The notes below the pieces were generated by a model. That model searched no databases. It was given only the letters and a program-made list of their open reading frames with translations, and was not told the DNA's origin. A DNA stretch of 31,596 nucleotides from VRUE01 sp036406595. Lineage in GTDB: Bacteria > Actinomycetota > Thermoleophilia > Solirubrobacterales > 70-9. Position numbers and translations under genes: made by a program. The stretch is from NCBI GenBank assembly GCA_036406595.1, contig DASXAR010000046.1, positions 1 through 31,596 on the forward strand, given 5' to 3'. Below, one piece after another: positions 22,190-29,331 of the stretch. How positions within the stretch are numbered: the stretch's first letter is position 1; each line of letters starts with the position of its first letter.

Positions 22190-22804
22190 ATGCGCCGGGT
22201 GCTTGGGCAGACGGAAACGCTAGACAGGGCTACCGGCAACGCCCGGCTCACGGCCGGAGCGGGCGCGATGCTCCTGGTGCTGCTTGCCGTAGAGGGTGCG
22301 ACGATTCCCTTCATCGGCTCGCTGCTGGGGCCGCACATCTTCGTCGGGGTGCTGCTCGTCCCGCCCCTACTGCTGAAGCTGGGAAGCACCGGGTACCGCT
22401 TCGCCCGCTACTACACCGGGTCGGCCGCATATCGGGCGAAGGGCCCCCCGCCGTTTCCGATGCGGCTCCTCGCACCGGGCGTGGTCCTCACCTCCCTGGC
22501 CCTGTTCGGAACCGGCATCGCGCTGCTGGTCTCCGGCCCCGAATCCGGCCGGCTGGTGCTCCTTCACAAGGCCAGCTTCATCGCCTGGTTCGGCCTGATG
22601 GCCCTGCATGTGCTCGGCCACCTGCTCGAGCTCCCGCGGCTGGCGCTCCCCGACTGGCGCCGCGTCGGTGGCCACGAGGCGGCGCTCGCGGGCGCGGGGC
22701 TGAGGCTGGCCGTCCTCTTCTCGGTGGCGATCGCGGGCGTCACGCTGGCACTGGCGACGATCTCGCTTGCCGGCCCCTGGCTCACCGAACGAGTGGGGGG
22801 CTGA
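22190..22804 (+). CDS. Five-helix membrane protein, b-type cytochrome-like
   Basis: 204 aa with about five hydrophobic helices. Histidines fall inside or at the edge of helices: His49 (LLGPHIFVGVLL), His126 (LLHKASFIAWFG), His140 and His144 (LMALHVLGHL). This spacing resembles small di-heme b-type cytochrome subunits, so heme ligation is plausible but unproven. It is divergent from the DoxX-Rieske gene and followed by a PQQ-type dehydrogenase 31 bp on, which makes electron transfer a sensible guess. ATG 22190 has no Shine-Dalgarno; an ATG at 22179 is out of frame. Confidence 0.7.
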   Translation: MRRVLGQTETLDRATGNARLTAGAGAMLLVLLAVEGATIPFIGSLLGPHIFVGVLLVPPLLLKLGSTGYRFARYYTGSAAYRAKGPPPFPMRLLAPGVVLTSLALFGTGIALLVSGPESGRLVLLHKASFIAWFGLMALHVLGHLLELPRLALPDWRRVGGHEAALAGAGLRLAVLFSVAIAGVTLALATISLAGPWLTERVGG

Positions 22805-22823
22805 GCCCGCGAATGGCAGTGCG

Positions 22824-22829
22824 TAGGCT
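22824..22829 (+). promoter_or_regulatory. -10-like hexamer 6 nt before ATG 22836
   Basis: TAGGCT, GGCACG, ATG: the spacing predicts transcription starting at the initiation codon. No Shine-Dalgarno is present. The dehydrogenase may therefore have its own leaderless promoter in addition to read-through from the cytochrome-like gene. Confidence 0.45.
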
Positions 22830-22835
22830 GGCACG

Positions 22836-24029
22836 ATGCGTCTGGGCTCAGCGGCGACCACGCTCTGCGTCTGCCTACTCCTTCCGGCCCTGCCGGCCTG
22901 CGGTGCTGCAAGGTCCCCCGGCGCGACGGAAGGAAGCGCATCGGCGCAGCGCGGCGGAGTTGCCCTGAAGCGGATCGGCCGCTTCCAGGAACCCGTCTAC
23001 GTCACGTCCGCGCCGGGCTACCCGAAGCTCCTCTTCGTGGTCGAGCAGCGGGGGACCGTGAGGGTCCTGAGCTCGGGACACAGGCGCCGTGGCTTCTTCC
23101 TCGACATCCGCGACCTGGTCGAGGCCGGCGGCGAGCGGGGGCTGCTCTCGATCGCCTTCCCGCCCGATTACAAGCGGAGCCGCCGCTTCTACGTCTACTA
23201 CACCGACAACGACGGCAACATCCGGATCGACGAGTTCCGGCGGCGGACCGCAACCCGCGCGGCGAGCGGCTCGCGGCGCCCGGTGATCGAGATCCCCCAC
23301 CCCGTCAACGCGAACCACAACGGCGGCCAGCTCCAGTTCCACGGCGACCTCCTCTACTTCGGCACCGGGGACGGCGGCTCCGGCGGGGACCCGCCGAACA
23401 ACGCGCAGGATAAGGACAGCCTGCTCGGCAAGCTGCTGCGAATCGACCCGCGCCCCAGGGACGGGCAGCCGTACACGATCCCCCCCGACAACCCGTTCGT
23501 CGGCAGGCCCGGACGCGATGAGATCTACAGCTACGGGCTGCGCAACCCGTTCCGCTTCTCCTTCGACACGATCAGCGCGAAACGCCCGCGGATCGCGATT
23601 GCCGACGTCGGCCAGAACCGTTTCGAGGAGCTCGACTACACGACGCTGGGCGCCGCCTCGGGCGCCAACTTCGGCTGGGATGCCTTCGAGGGCTTCTCCA
23701 CCTACACCGAAGAAAACAGCGGCACCCCCGACCCGGGCGGAACCGTGCCGCCGATCTTCGCCTACCCGCACTCACGCGGCGGCAGCTGCTCGATCATCGG
23801 CGGCTACGTCGTCCGCGACCGGCGGCTGCGCGGGCTGTTCGGCAGCTACGTCTACGCCGACCTCTGCGAGGGCCAGCTGCGGAGCCTCGTCCCGCACCTG
23901 CACCGGGCGGGCGGCGACCGCAAGCTCGGGCTGAGCGTCTCCTCGCCGAGCTCCTTCGGCGAAGACTCGCGGGGGCACCTCTACGTCGTCTCCCTCGAAG
24001 GGCCGGTCTACAGGCTCGTGCCGCGCTGA
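22836..24029 (+). CDS. PQQ-dependent sugar dehydrogenase-like lipoprotein
   Basis: 397 aa. The signal sequence ends in lipobox LPAC (Cys22). The six-bladed propeller family of soluble aldose sugar/glucose dehydrogenase is recognised by ERGLLSIAFPPDY (100-112), NHNGGQLQF (160-168) with His161, YFGTGDGGSGGDP, YSYGLRNPFRFSFD (231-244), ADVGQNRFEELDY (256-268) and GANFGWDAFEG (276-286). Such enzymes oxidise aldoses with PQQ and pass electrons to the membrane chain; substrate and cofactor are inferred from the family. No PQQ biosynthesis gene is in the window. The C-terminal codons and stop form one arm and the loop of a long hairpin. Confidence 0.88.
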   Translation: MRLGSAATTLCVCLLLPALPACGAARSPGATEGSASAQRGGVALKRIGRFQEPVYVTSAPGYPKLLFVVEQRGTVRVLSSGHRRRGFFLDIRDLVEAGGERGLLSIAFPPDYKRSRRFYVYYTDNDGNIRIDEFRRRTATRAASGSRRPVIEIPHPVNANHNGGQLQFHGDLLYFGTGDGGSGGDPPNNAQDKDSLLGKLLRIDPRPRDGQPYTIPPDNPFVGRPGRDEIYSYGLRNPFRFSFDTISAKRPRIAIADVGQNRFEELDYTTLGAASGANFGWDAFEGFSTYTEENSGTPDPGGTVPPIFAYPHSRGGSCSIIGGYVVRDRRLRGLFGSYVYADLCEGQLRSLVPHLHRAGGDRKLGLSVSSPSSFGEDSRGHLYVVSLEGPVYRLVPR

Positions 24030-24043
24030 GCGGCACGAGCCTG
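24011..24043. terminator. 14-bp perfect hairpin across the sugar dehydrogenase stop codon
   Basis: CAGGCTCGTGCCGC (24011-24024) and GCGGCACGAGCCTG (24030-24043) are perfect inverted arms around a 5-nt loop GCTGA that holds the stop codon. It lies between convergent genes and should act in both directions. There is no T-tract, as is common in GC-rich actinobacteria. Confidence 0.75.
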
Positions 24044-24060
24044 CAACCGGATCTGCTCAC

Positions 24061-24651
24061 TCAGCGACGGGAGAAGGGATCGACGTATAGGTCGTCGACC
24101 CGCCATTCGCCCCTGCTGTCGAGCGGCACGAAGCGGATCTGCACAGCACTCGGGATCAGCGTCCCGACGATCGTCGAGAGGGTCAAGACGGTGGACATCT
24201 GCTGGCTCGGGCCCCAGCTCGGGCCGGAGAGGACGGTGCTCTCCGTCCTCGTTCGCACCAGGCCCAGCAGCCTGTAGACGGCTTCGATTCGCAGACGCGA
24301 GGACGATGCCCCCGCGTTGCTGGCGAAGACCCGAAAGATCGGCGTGTCGAGCGACATGCAGACCGGCGGGCTCGTCGCCGAGCTGCCGGCCGGCAGGGAG
24401 AGCGAGCGAGAGTCGCCCGTCTCGTTGACGTAGTGGCTCTCGTTGCCGGCGACAGTCTTCGCGCCGCCGCGCAGGTCCCAGCCGCGGCCCCCACTCTCGA
24501 AGCCGCCGTCGGAGACCAGCACGTAGGAGTGATGGTCGCCCCAGGGGCTGAACACCGGTTGGGCTCCCGAGTAGGAGCAGGCCTGCGCGGAGGCTGCGAA
24601 GGCGGTGAGCGCCACAAGGGCTATGAGGGAAAAGATCGAGCTGAACTTCAC
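24061..24651 (-). CDS. Secreted protein of unknown function under c-di-GMP riboswitch control
   Basis: 196 aa from GTG 24651, chosen because AGGAGG lies 8 nt upstream; the frame extends to 24717, but that part lies in the riboswitch. A signal peptide (KFSSIFSLIALVALTAFAASAQA) precedes Cys25; the -3 to -1 residues do not form a lipobox, so a free secreted protein is likely. The mature part looks all-beta: VSDGGFESGGRGWDLRGGA and SHYVNETGDSRSLSLPAG resemble jelly-roll/carbohydrate-binding modules, ending in GEWRVDDLYVDPFSRR. Two Cys (25 and one in PPVCMS) may form a disulfide. A role in matrix or surface is inferred from c-di-GMP control, not from any motif. Confidence 0.8.
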   Translation of the reverse strand: MKFSSIFSLIALVALTAFAASAQACSYSGAQPVFSPWGDHHSYVLVSDGGFESGGRGWDLRGGAKTVAGNESHYVNETGDSRSLSLPAGSSATSPPVCMSLDTPIFRVFASNAGASSSRLRIEAVYRLLGLVRTRTESTVLSGPSWGPSQQMSTVLTLSTIVGTLIPSAVQIRFVPLDSRGEWRVDDLYVDPFSRR

Positions 24652-24670
24652 TGGGCAAACCTCCTGATCG

Positions 24671-24686
24671 CAGGCTGATGAGCCTG
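24671..24686 (-). promoter_or_regulatory. Hairpin between riboswitch and Shine-Dalgarno (candidate expression platform)
   Basis: The minus strand reads CAGGCT, CATC, AGCCTG: a perfect 6-bp stem. A competing small stem CCTG-CGAT-CAGG would include part of the AGGAGG at 24660-24665. The two stems share CCTG and cannot coexist, which fits control of translation. No terminator T-tract is seen. Confidence 0.45.
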
Positions 24687-24699
24687 GCCGCTGAAACCA

Positions 24700-24788
24700 A
24701 GCTGGCGGTCGAGCCATCTCGCACCCACTGCTGCGAGACCTCTGACTTTGCGCCCCCGCCTCGCGACGGGTTTGCCCTTATGCAGCTG
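24700..24788 (-). promoter_or_regulatory. Cyclic-di-GMP-I riboswitch (GEMM)
   Basis: Read on the minus strand, the conserved core AGGGCAAACC (24769-24778) is followed by a stem CCCGTC/GGCGGG capped by the GNRA tetraloop GCGA. Then comes GGCGCAAAGTC (consensus GGACGCAAAGCC), a perfect 7-bp stem TCTCGCA/TGCGAGA, and the receptor-side ATGGCTCGACCGCC. P1 would be AGCTG with CAGCT (24700-24704). Order, spacing and conserved bases all fit the c-di-GMP-I class. It lies in the 5' leader of the secreted-protein gene, 35 nt upstream of its Shine-Dalgarno. The divergent neighbour is an HD-GYP gene. Confidence 0.9.
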
Positions 24789-24953
24789 AACTTATGTGCG
24801 GGCGAGGATCGGGGAAGCGCGGCGAAAAACCAAGCAAATTCGAACAGATGTCTAGAAAATCGCGTGTTTTTCCGGGTAGTGGCGTGCGTGGCTTGACCGC
24901 AGGCCAGAAGCGCCGATACCGCTCCTGGCGCCGGCCTTCGCCGGTGGGCAGCC
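24789..24953. other. Divergent promoter region between riboswitch and HD-GYP gene
   Basis: No gene is seen here. The stretch 24826-24880 is visibly AT-richer than the surroundings and must hold promoters for both directions, but I cannot fix -10/-35 pairs. A perfect hairpin CCGGC-CTTC-GCCGG (24931-24944) sits 9 nt before the HD-GYP ATG and may affect its translation. I found no second c-di-GMP riboswitch on the plus strand. Confidence 0.5.
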
Positions 24954-26264
24954 ATGGCGGTCACAACCGACACATCGCAGCTGGAGCAGCTGTTCTCCCG
25001 GGGCCGGGAGCGCGCCTCGCTGCCCGCCTACGGGCGCGAGCGCACGGTCGAAGTCGCGACCGCCGTCGCCTTCCTCGCGACCGCGGTCGCGATGGCGCTG
25101 CTGATCCCCTCGCCTCGCTCGCTCGACACCACCGCGCTCGGCGTCCTCGTCGTCGCCTACGTGATCGCATGCCAGGCCCAGTTCGACGTCGCCGACGGCT
25201 ACACGGTGCCGACCCAGCTGGTCCTCGTCCCGATGCTCTTCCTCCTCCCCACCCCCGCCGTGCCGTTGATCGTCAGCGTCAGCTGGTCGCTGGGCAAGGT
25301 CGTCGACTACGCGCGGGGGCGGGCAAACGTCCACCGCGCCTTCCACGTCTTCGGCGACTGCTGGCACGCGGTGGGCCCCGCGCTGGTGCTGATCCTGGCC
25401 GGAGCCCAGGTCCTCGCCTGGGACATGTGGCCCGTCTACGCGCTGGCTCTGCTGGCCCAGTTCGGCTTCGACTTCGCCGCCACGTGGGTGCGCATGCGCC
25501 TGATCGAGGGCAGCGCGCCGCGCAGCGAGCTGCGCCTCCTGGCGCCGGTCTACGGCCTCGACGCGGCGCTGGCTCCGGTCGGGCTCCTGGTCGCCTTCGC
25601 CGCGATCGAGCTCGGGCCGGCGGTCTGCCTGCTCGTCATCCCGCTCGCCGCCGTGCTCGCCGTCCTCTCGCGCGAGCGCGAGATCAGGATCGAACAAGCA
25701 CTCGAGCTGAGCAGCGCCTACCAGGGCACGGCGCTCCTCCTCGGCGACGTGGTCGAGGCGGACGACGCCTACACCGGCAGCCACAGCCGCGGCGTGGTCG
25801 AGCTCTCGCTCGCGGTTGCCGAGCGCCTCGGCCTCGAGGCGCGGCAGCGGCGCAACGTCGAGTTCGGCGCCCTGCTGCACGACGTCGGCAAGATCGCCGT
25901 GCCGAAGGAGATCATCAACAAGCCCGGGCCGCTCGACGAGGAGGAGTGGAGGGTCATGCACCGCCACACGATCGAAGGCGAGGAGATGCTCAACCGGGTC
26001 GGCGGCGTGCTGGCCGAGGTCGGGCGGATCGTCCGCTCCTCGCACGAGCATTGGGACGGCAGCGGCTATCCTGACGGCCTGCGCGGCGAGGAGATCCCGA
26101 TCGAGTCCCGGATCGTCACCTGCTGCGACGCCTTCAGCGCGATGACCACGACCCGCTCCTACCGGAAGGCGATGTCCCCGGACGTGGCGCTCACCGAGCT
26201 GCGGGCCTGCGCGGGCACGCAGTTCGACCCGGATGTCGTCGCCGCGCTGATCGCCGTCCTGTAG
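24954..26264 (+). CDS. Membrane HD-GYP cyclic-di-GMP phosphodiesterase
   Basis: 436 aa. The N-terminal half (about 32-240) has roughly seven hydrophobic helices and looks like a membrane sensor region. The C-terminal half is an HD-GYP domain: His277 in GSHSRG, LLHDVGKIAVP with the HD pair 309-310, MHRHTIEG, HEHWDGSGYPDGL (364-376, GYP 371-373) and CDAFSAMTTTRSYR. The metal-binding set appears complete, so it should hydrolyse c-di-GMP to pGpG/GMP (family knowledge). ATG 24954 has only a weak GGGC upstream. It is divergent from the secreted-protein gene that carries a c-di-GMP riboswitch, so enzyme and sensor RNA may form a local circuit. Confidence 0.93.
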   Translation: MAVTTDTSQLEQLFSRGRERASLPAYGRERTVEVATAVAFLATAVAMALLIPSPRSLDTTALGVLVVAYVIACQAQFDVADGYTVPTQLVLVPMLFLLPTPAVPLIVSVSWSLGKVVDYARGRANVHRAFHVFGDCWHAVGPALVLILAGAQVLAWDMWPVYALALLAQFGFDFAATWVRMRLIEGSAPRSELRLLAPVYGLDAALAPVGLLVAFAAIELGPAVCLLVIPLAAVLAVLSREREIRIEQALELSSAYQGTALLLGDVVEADDAYTGSHSRGVVELSLAVAERLGLEARQRRNVEFGALLHDVGKIAVPKEIINKPGPLDEEEWRVMHRHTIEGEEMLNRVGGVLAEVGRIVRSSHEHWDGSGYPDGLRGEEIPIESRIVTCCDAFSAMTTTRSYRKAMSPDVALTELRACAGTQFDPDVVAALIAVL

Positions 26265-26297
26265 GGAGCCGATTCCAACCGGCACTTCCGAGGCCAC

Positions 26298-26312
26298 GCC
26301 CGCGGCGCGGGC
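26298..26312. terminator. GC hairpin after the HD-GYP gene
   Basis: GCCCGC (26298-26303) and GCGGGC (26307-26312) form a stem with a 3-nt loop. It lies 34 nt after the HD-GYP stop and just before the -10 of the aldehyde dehydrogenase. There is no T-tract. Either terminator or chance GC symmetry. Confidence 0.35.
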
Positions 26313-26315
26313 GGA

Positions 26316-26336
26316 TAGAGTTGGCTGGTCAGCCAA
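26316..26336 (+). promoter_or_regulatory. -10 hexamer with overlapping palindromic operator
   Basis: TAGAGT (26316-26321) is followed at once by TTGGCTG-GT-CAGCCAA (26321-26336), a perfect 7-bp dyad covering the expected transcription start near 26328. A repressor bound there would block initiation; the size suits TetR- or GntR-like dimers. The repressor gene is not in the window. Confidence 0.6.
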
Positions 26337-26362
26337 ACTGACTCCCGAGGAGGAGGCCGCAG

Positions 26363-27931
26363 ATGGAGAGTGGCACGGTCCAGAGCAGCGAGCAGGAGGC
26401 GAGCGGCACCACGAACGGCGCCGCCCTCGAGCAGATCGAGGTGGTCGCCCCGGCCACGGGAGAGAGACTCGGCAGCGTCCCGGTCGACGGCCCCGAGCAG
26501 GTGGCGGCGACGGTGGCCCGCGTCAGAGATAGCCAACCGCAGTGGGAGGCGCTCGGAGTCGAGGGGCGCCACCGCTGGCTGGGGCGCCTGCGCGACTGGC
26601 TTCTCGACAACCACGAGCGGATCCTCGACACGATGCAGGCCGAGACCGGCAAGGTGCGGGCCGACGCCTCGAACGAGGTCCCCTACCTGGCCGACGTGAT
26701 CAACTTCTACGGCAAGAGGGGCGCCGCATTCATCGGCGAGGAAAGCATCCGGCCGCACACCCCGCTCCTCGGCAACAAGAAGCTGCGCGTTCAGTACCGG
26801 CCGTACCCGGTCGTCGGCGTGATCAGCCCATGGAACTTCCCCCTGGTGCTCGGGCTGGGCGACGCGCTGCCGGCGCTGATGGCGGGGGCCGCGGTCGTGA
26901 TCAAGCCCTCGGAGTTCACGCCGCTCGGCCTGAGCGAGGTCGTTGGCGCCTGGAAGTCCGAGATCGGCGGGCCGGACGTCTTCGACTGCGTACAGGGCGT
27001 CGGCGAGACGGGCGAAGCGCTGATCGATGCGGTCGACTACATCCAGTTCACCGGCTCCGACGCGACGGGGCGCAAGGTGATGAGGCGGGCGGCGGACACC
27101 CTCACCCCGGTCAGCCTCGAGCTCGGCGGCAAGGACCCGATGATCGTCCTCTCCGATGCCAACGTCGAGAGAGCCGCCAACGCCGCCGCCTGGGGAGGCA
27201 TGTTCAACTCGGGCCAGGTCTGCCAGTCGGTGGAGCGGATCTACGTCGAGGAGCCGGTCTACGACGAGTTCGTGGAGAGGCTGACCGGCCAGGTGCGCAA
27301 GCTGCGCCAGGGGACGGACGGCCGGGGCTTCGACAAGGACGTCGGCGCGATGACCTCGCCGAACCAGACCGCCAAGGTCGAGGACCAGGTCTCCGAGGCG
27401 CTCGAGAAGGGGGCGCGGGCGCTGACCGGCGGCAGGCGGGTCGAGGGCCCCGGCGACTACTTCGAGCCGACTGTCCTGGTCGACGTCGACCACTCGATGA
27501 AGGTGATGCGGGAGGAGACCTTCGGCCCCGTGGTCGGGGTGATGAGGGTGCGCGACACGGAGGAGGCGCTGCGCCTCGCCAACGACACACGCTACGGGCT
27601 GTCCGCCTCCGTCTTCGGGGAGCGCGAGCGTGCCGAGCTGGTGGCGCGGCGGATCGAATGCGGCGCCGTCAACGTGAACGACGTGATCGTCAACTTCATC
27701 ACCACCGACGTGCCGATGGGCGGCTGGAAGGAGTCCGGCATCGGCTACCGGCACGGCGAGTGGGGCATCAAGAAGTTCTGCCGGCCGGAGTCGCTGGTGA
27801 TCACCCGCGTGGCCGGCAAGAGCGAGCCGACCTGGTACCCGTACAACCGCCGCCGCCGGCAACTGGTCGAGCGGCTCGCCCGGGCCTTCAACGCCCGCGA
27901 CTGGCGACGTCGCCTCGGCCGCCGGCTCTAG
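26363..27931 (+). CDS. NAD(P)-dependent aldehyde dehydrogenase (succinate-semialdehyde dehydrogenase-like)
   Basis: 522 aa. ALDH superfamily motifs: PWNFP (156-160, catalytic Asn158), the cofactor loop FTGSDATGRKV, general base Glu253 (SLELGGKDP), nucleophile Cys287 (NSGQVCQSVER) and EETFGPVVGVMRV. The wording around Cys resembles actinobacterial succinate-semialdehyde/medium-chain aldehyde dehydrogenases; the true substrate is not readable. The first 22 residues and the basic C-terminal tail (YNRRRRQLVERLARAFNARDWRRRLGRRL) are extras. ATG 26363 has a strong GAGGAGGAGG six nt upstream. The palindrome at 26321-26336 suggests repressor control. It converges on a P450 gene, a common pairing in catabolic loci. 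Confidence 0.92.
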   Translation: MESGTVQSSEQEASGTTNGAALEQIEVVAPATGERLGSVPVDGPEQVAATVARVRDSQPQWEALGVEGRHRWLGRLRDWLLDNHERILDTMQAETGKVRADASNEVPYLADVINFYGKRGAAFIGEESIRPHTPLLGNKKLRVQYRPYPVVGVISPWNFPLVLGLGDALPALMAGAAVVIKPSEFTPLGLSEVVGAWKSEIGGPDVFDCVQGVGETGEALIDAVDYIQFTGSDATGRKVMRRAADTLTPVSLELGGKDPMIVLSDANVERAANAAAWGGMFNSGQVCQSVERIYVEEPVYDEFVERLTGQVRKLRQGTDGRGFDKDVGAMTSPNQTAKVEDQVSEALEKGARALTGGRRVEGPGDYFEPTVLVDVDHSMKVMREETFGPVVGVMRVRDTEEALRLANDTRYGLSASVFGERERAELVARRIECGAVNVNDVIVNFITTDVPMGGWKESGIGYRHGEWGIKKFCRPESLVITRVAGKSEPTWYPYNRRRRQLVERLARAFNARDWRRRLGRRL

Positions 27932-27965
27932 GCCACCGCACCAGGTCGCAGTCTCTAGGCCACCG
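27926..27965. repeat. 13-bp direct repeat holding two stop codons
   Basis: CTCTAGGCCACCG occurs at 27926-27938 and 27953-27965. The first copy holds the TAG of the aldehyde dehydrogenase, the second the reverse-strand TAG of the P450. It looks like a small local duplication (27-bp period) at a convergent junction. Confidence 0.6.
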
Positions 27966-29331
27966 TCGCCGCGACCGGGGCCTCGCGGCGGGAGCCGACG
28001 AGGGCCCGCGAGCCCCGTCCGGGCCGCACCGTGATGTTGCGGCGCCGGGCCGGCTCCTGCCCGGGCGCGGCGGGCGTCACCTCGCAGCTCGCGAGCACGC
28101 TGCTCAGGACGACCTTCATCTCGAGCATCGCGAAGCTGGCGCCGAGGCAGCGCCTGCGCCCGCCGCCGAAGGGGATCCAGGTGTAGGTGCCCGGCGGGGA
28201 GTCGAGGAAGCGCTCGGGCCGGAACGCGTAGGGGTCCTCGTAGATCTCGGGATCGTGGTGAACCAGGTAGGTGGCCGGGACGAGGCAGACCCCGGGCTCG
28301 TAGTGCCAGCCGCCGAGGTCGATCGGCTGCTTGACCAGGCGCGGCGCCGCGGTCGGCAGCACGGGGCGGCGGCGCAGCGTCTCCTGGATCGTCGCGGTGA
28401 GGTAGGCGTCGTCCTCCCCGGCATCGGTCTCCTCGCGCAGCCGCCCCAGCACCTCGGGAAGCCGGATCAGCCGCTCGAAGCCCCAGGAGAGCGAGGATGC
28501 CGTCGTCTCGTGCCCGGCGACGAGCAGCGTCATCAGCTCGTCGCGCAGCTCCTCGCCGGACATCGGGGTGCCGTCCTCGTGGCGGGCGTCGAGAAGCATC
28601 GCCAGCACGTCGTCGCGGTCGCCGTGGGCATCCCGCCGCTCCTCGATCAGCTCGAAGATCAGCGCGTCGGCCTCCTCCCGCTGGCGGATGAAGCGGGCGA
28701 AGGGCCCGGTGCGGGCAAGAAGGCGACCGGCGAGGCCGTTCGGGTCGATCGGGACCAGGCTGATCGGGCGGTCGCCGAAGCGCAGCATGTCGGAGAGCCG
28801 GCTCCGCAGCGCCTCGAGCCTGGGGCCCGGGTCGAGGCCGAAGACGGCGCGCAGGATGATCTCCAGGGTGAGGCGCTGGAAGCGCTCCTGGAGCTCGATC
28901 TCCTCGCCCCTCGGCCAGGACGCGACCTCGCGCTCGGCGACCTCCTCCATCAGGCCCCGGAGGCGCTCCATCTTCTCGCCGTGGAAGGCGGGGAGCATCA
29001 GCTTGCGCTGACTCATGTGGGCGTCCCCGTCGAGCAGGATCACCGAGTTGGTGCCGACCACGGGCTCGAGCACGCGCGCCCCCTCGCCCGGGTGCAGGAC
29101 GTCTGCCGGCGCCGTGAAGATGGCTTTCAGGTCGGCCGGATCGGAATGCATGACGAAGGGCGGCGAGGCGGGAAGGAGGGTGGTGAAGCGGCGCCCGTAG
29201 CGGGCGCGGGCCCGCTCCATGAACGCCAGCGGCCGGCTCCAGGCGCCGACGGCCTGGATCAGGGCCGGGTAACGGGGTCCTGCGGGTAGCGCCATGCTGA
29301 GCCGATCGCCTCCTTTTGCCACGGCAAGCAT
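27955..29331 (-). CDS. Cytochrome P450
   Basis: 458 aa. All core P450 signatures are present: the I-helix oxygen-binding AGHETTASS (272-280), the K-helix ETLR (E317, R320), PERF (372-375) and the heme loop FGGGRRRCLGASFA with axial ligand Cys395. No membrane anchor is seen, so it should be a soluble bacterial P450 needing separate redox partners; no ferredoxin or ferredoxin reductase gene is in the window. The WIPFGGGRRRCLGASFAMLEMK wording resembles CYP110-like bacterial families. ATG 29331 is chosen for GGGAG seven nt upstream; ATG 29295 would remove 12 residues, and a longer upstream frame crosses the SAM riboswitch region and is rejected. Confidence 0.93.
   Translation of the reverse strand: MLAVAKGGDRLSMALPAGPRYPALIQAVGAWSRPLAFMERARARYGRRFTTLLPASPPFVMHSDPADLKAIFTAPADVLHPGEGARVLEPVVGTNSVILLDGDAHMSQRKLMLPAFHGEKMERLRGLMEEVAEREVASWPRGEEIELQERFQRLTLEIILRAVFGLDPGPRLEALRSRLSDMLRFGDRPISLVPIDPNGLAGRLLARTGPFARFIRQREEADALIFELIEERRDAHGDRDDVLAMLLDARHEDGTPMSGEELRDELMTLLVAGHETTASSLSWGFERLIRLPEVLGRLREETDAGEDDAYLTATIQETLRRRPVLPTAAPRLVKQPIDLGGWHYEPGVCLVPATYLVHHDPEIYEDPYAFRPERFLDSPPGTYTWIPFGGGRRRCLGASFAMLEMKVVLSSVLASCEVTPAAPGQEPARRRNITVRPGRGSRALVGSRREAPVAATVA

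Noticed and set aside
24652..24717. Upstream start (24717) for the secreted protein
   Set aside because: It would place translation inside the c-di-GMP aptamer and put non-signal residues before the signal peptide. GTG 24651 has a strong AGGAGG.
24789..24953. A second c-di-GMP riboswitch on the plus strand before the HD-GYP gene
   Set aside because: No GGGCAAACC or ACGCAAAG core is present; only a small hairpin at 24931-24944.
26542..29289. A 915-codon plus-strand open frame over the aldehyde dehydrogenase and P450 region
   Set aside because: It overlaps two genes with complete catalytic motifs. Its translation is Arg/Gly/Ala-rich without any domain, a typical shadow frame in GC-rich DNA.
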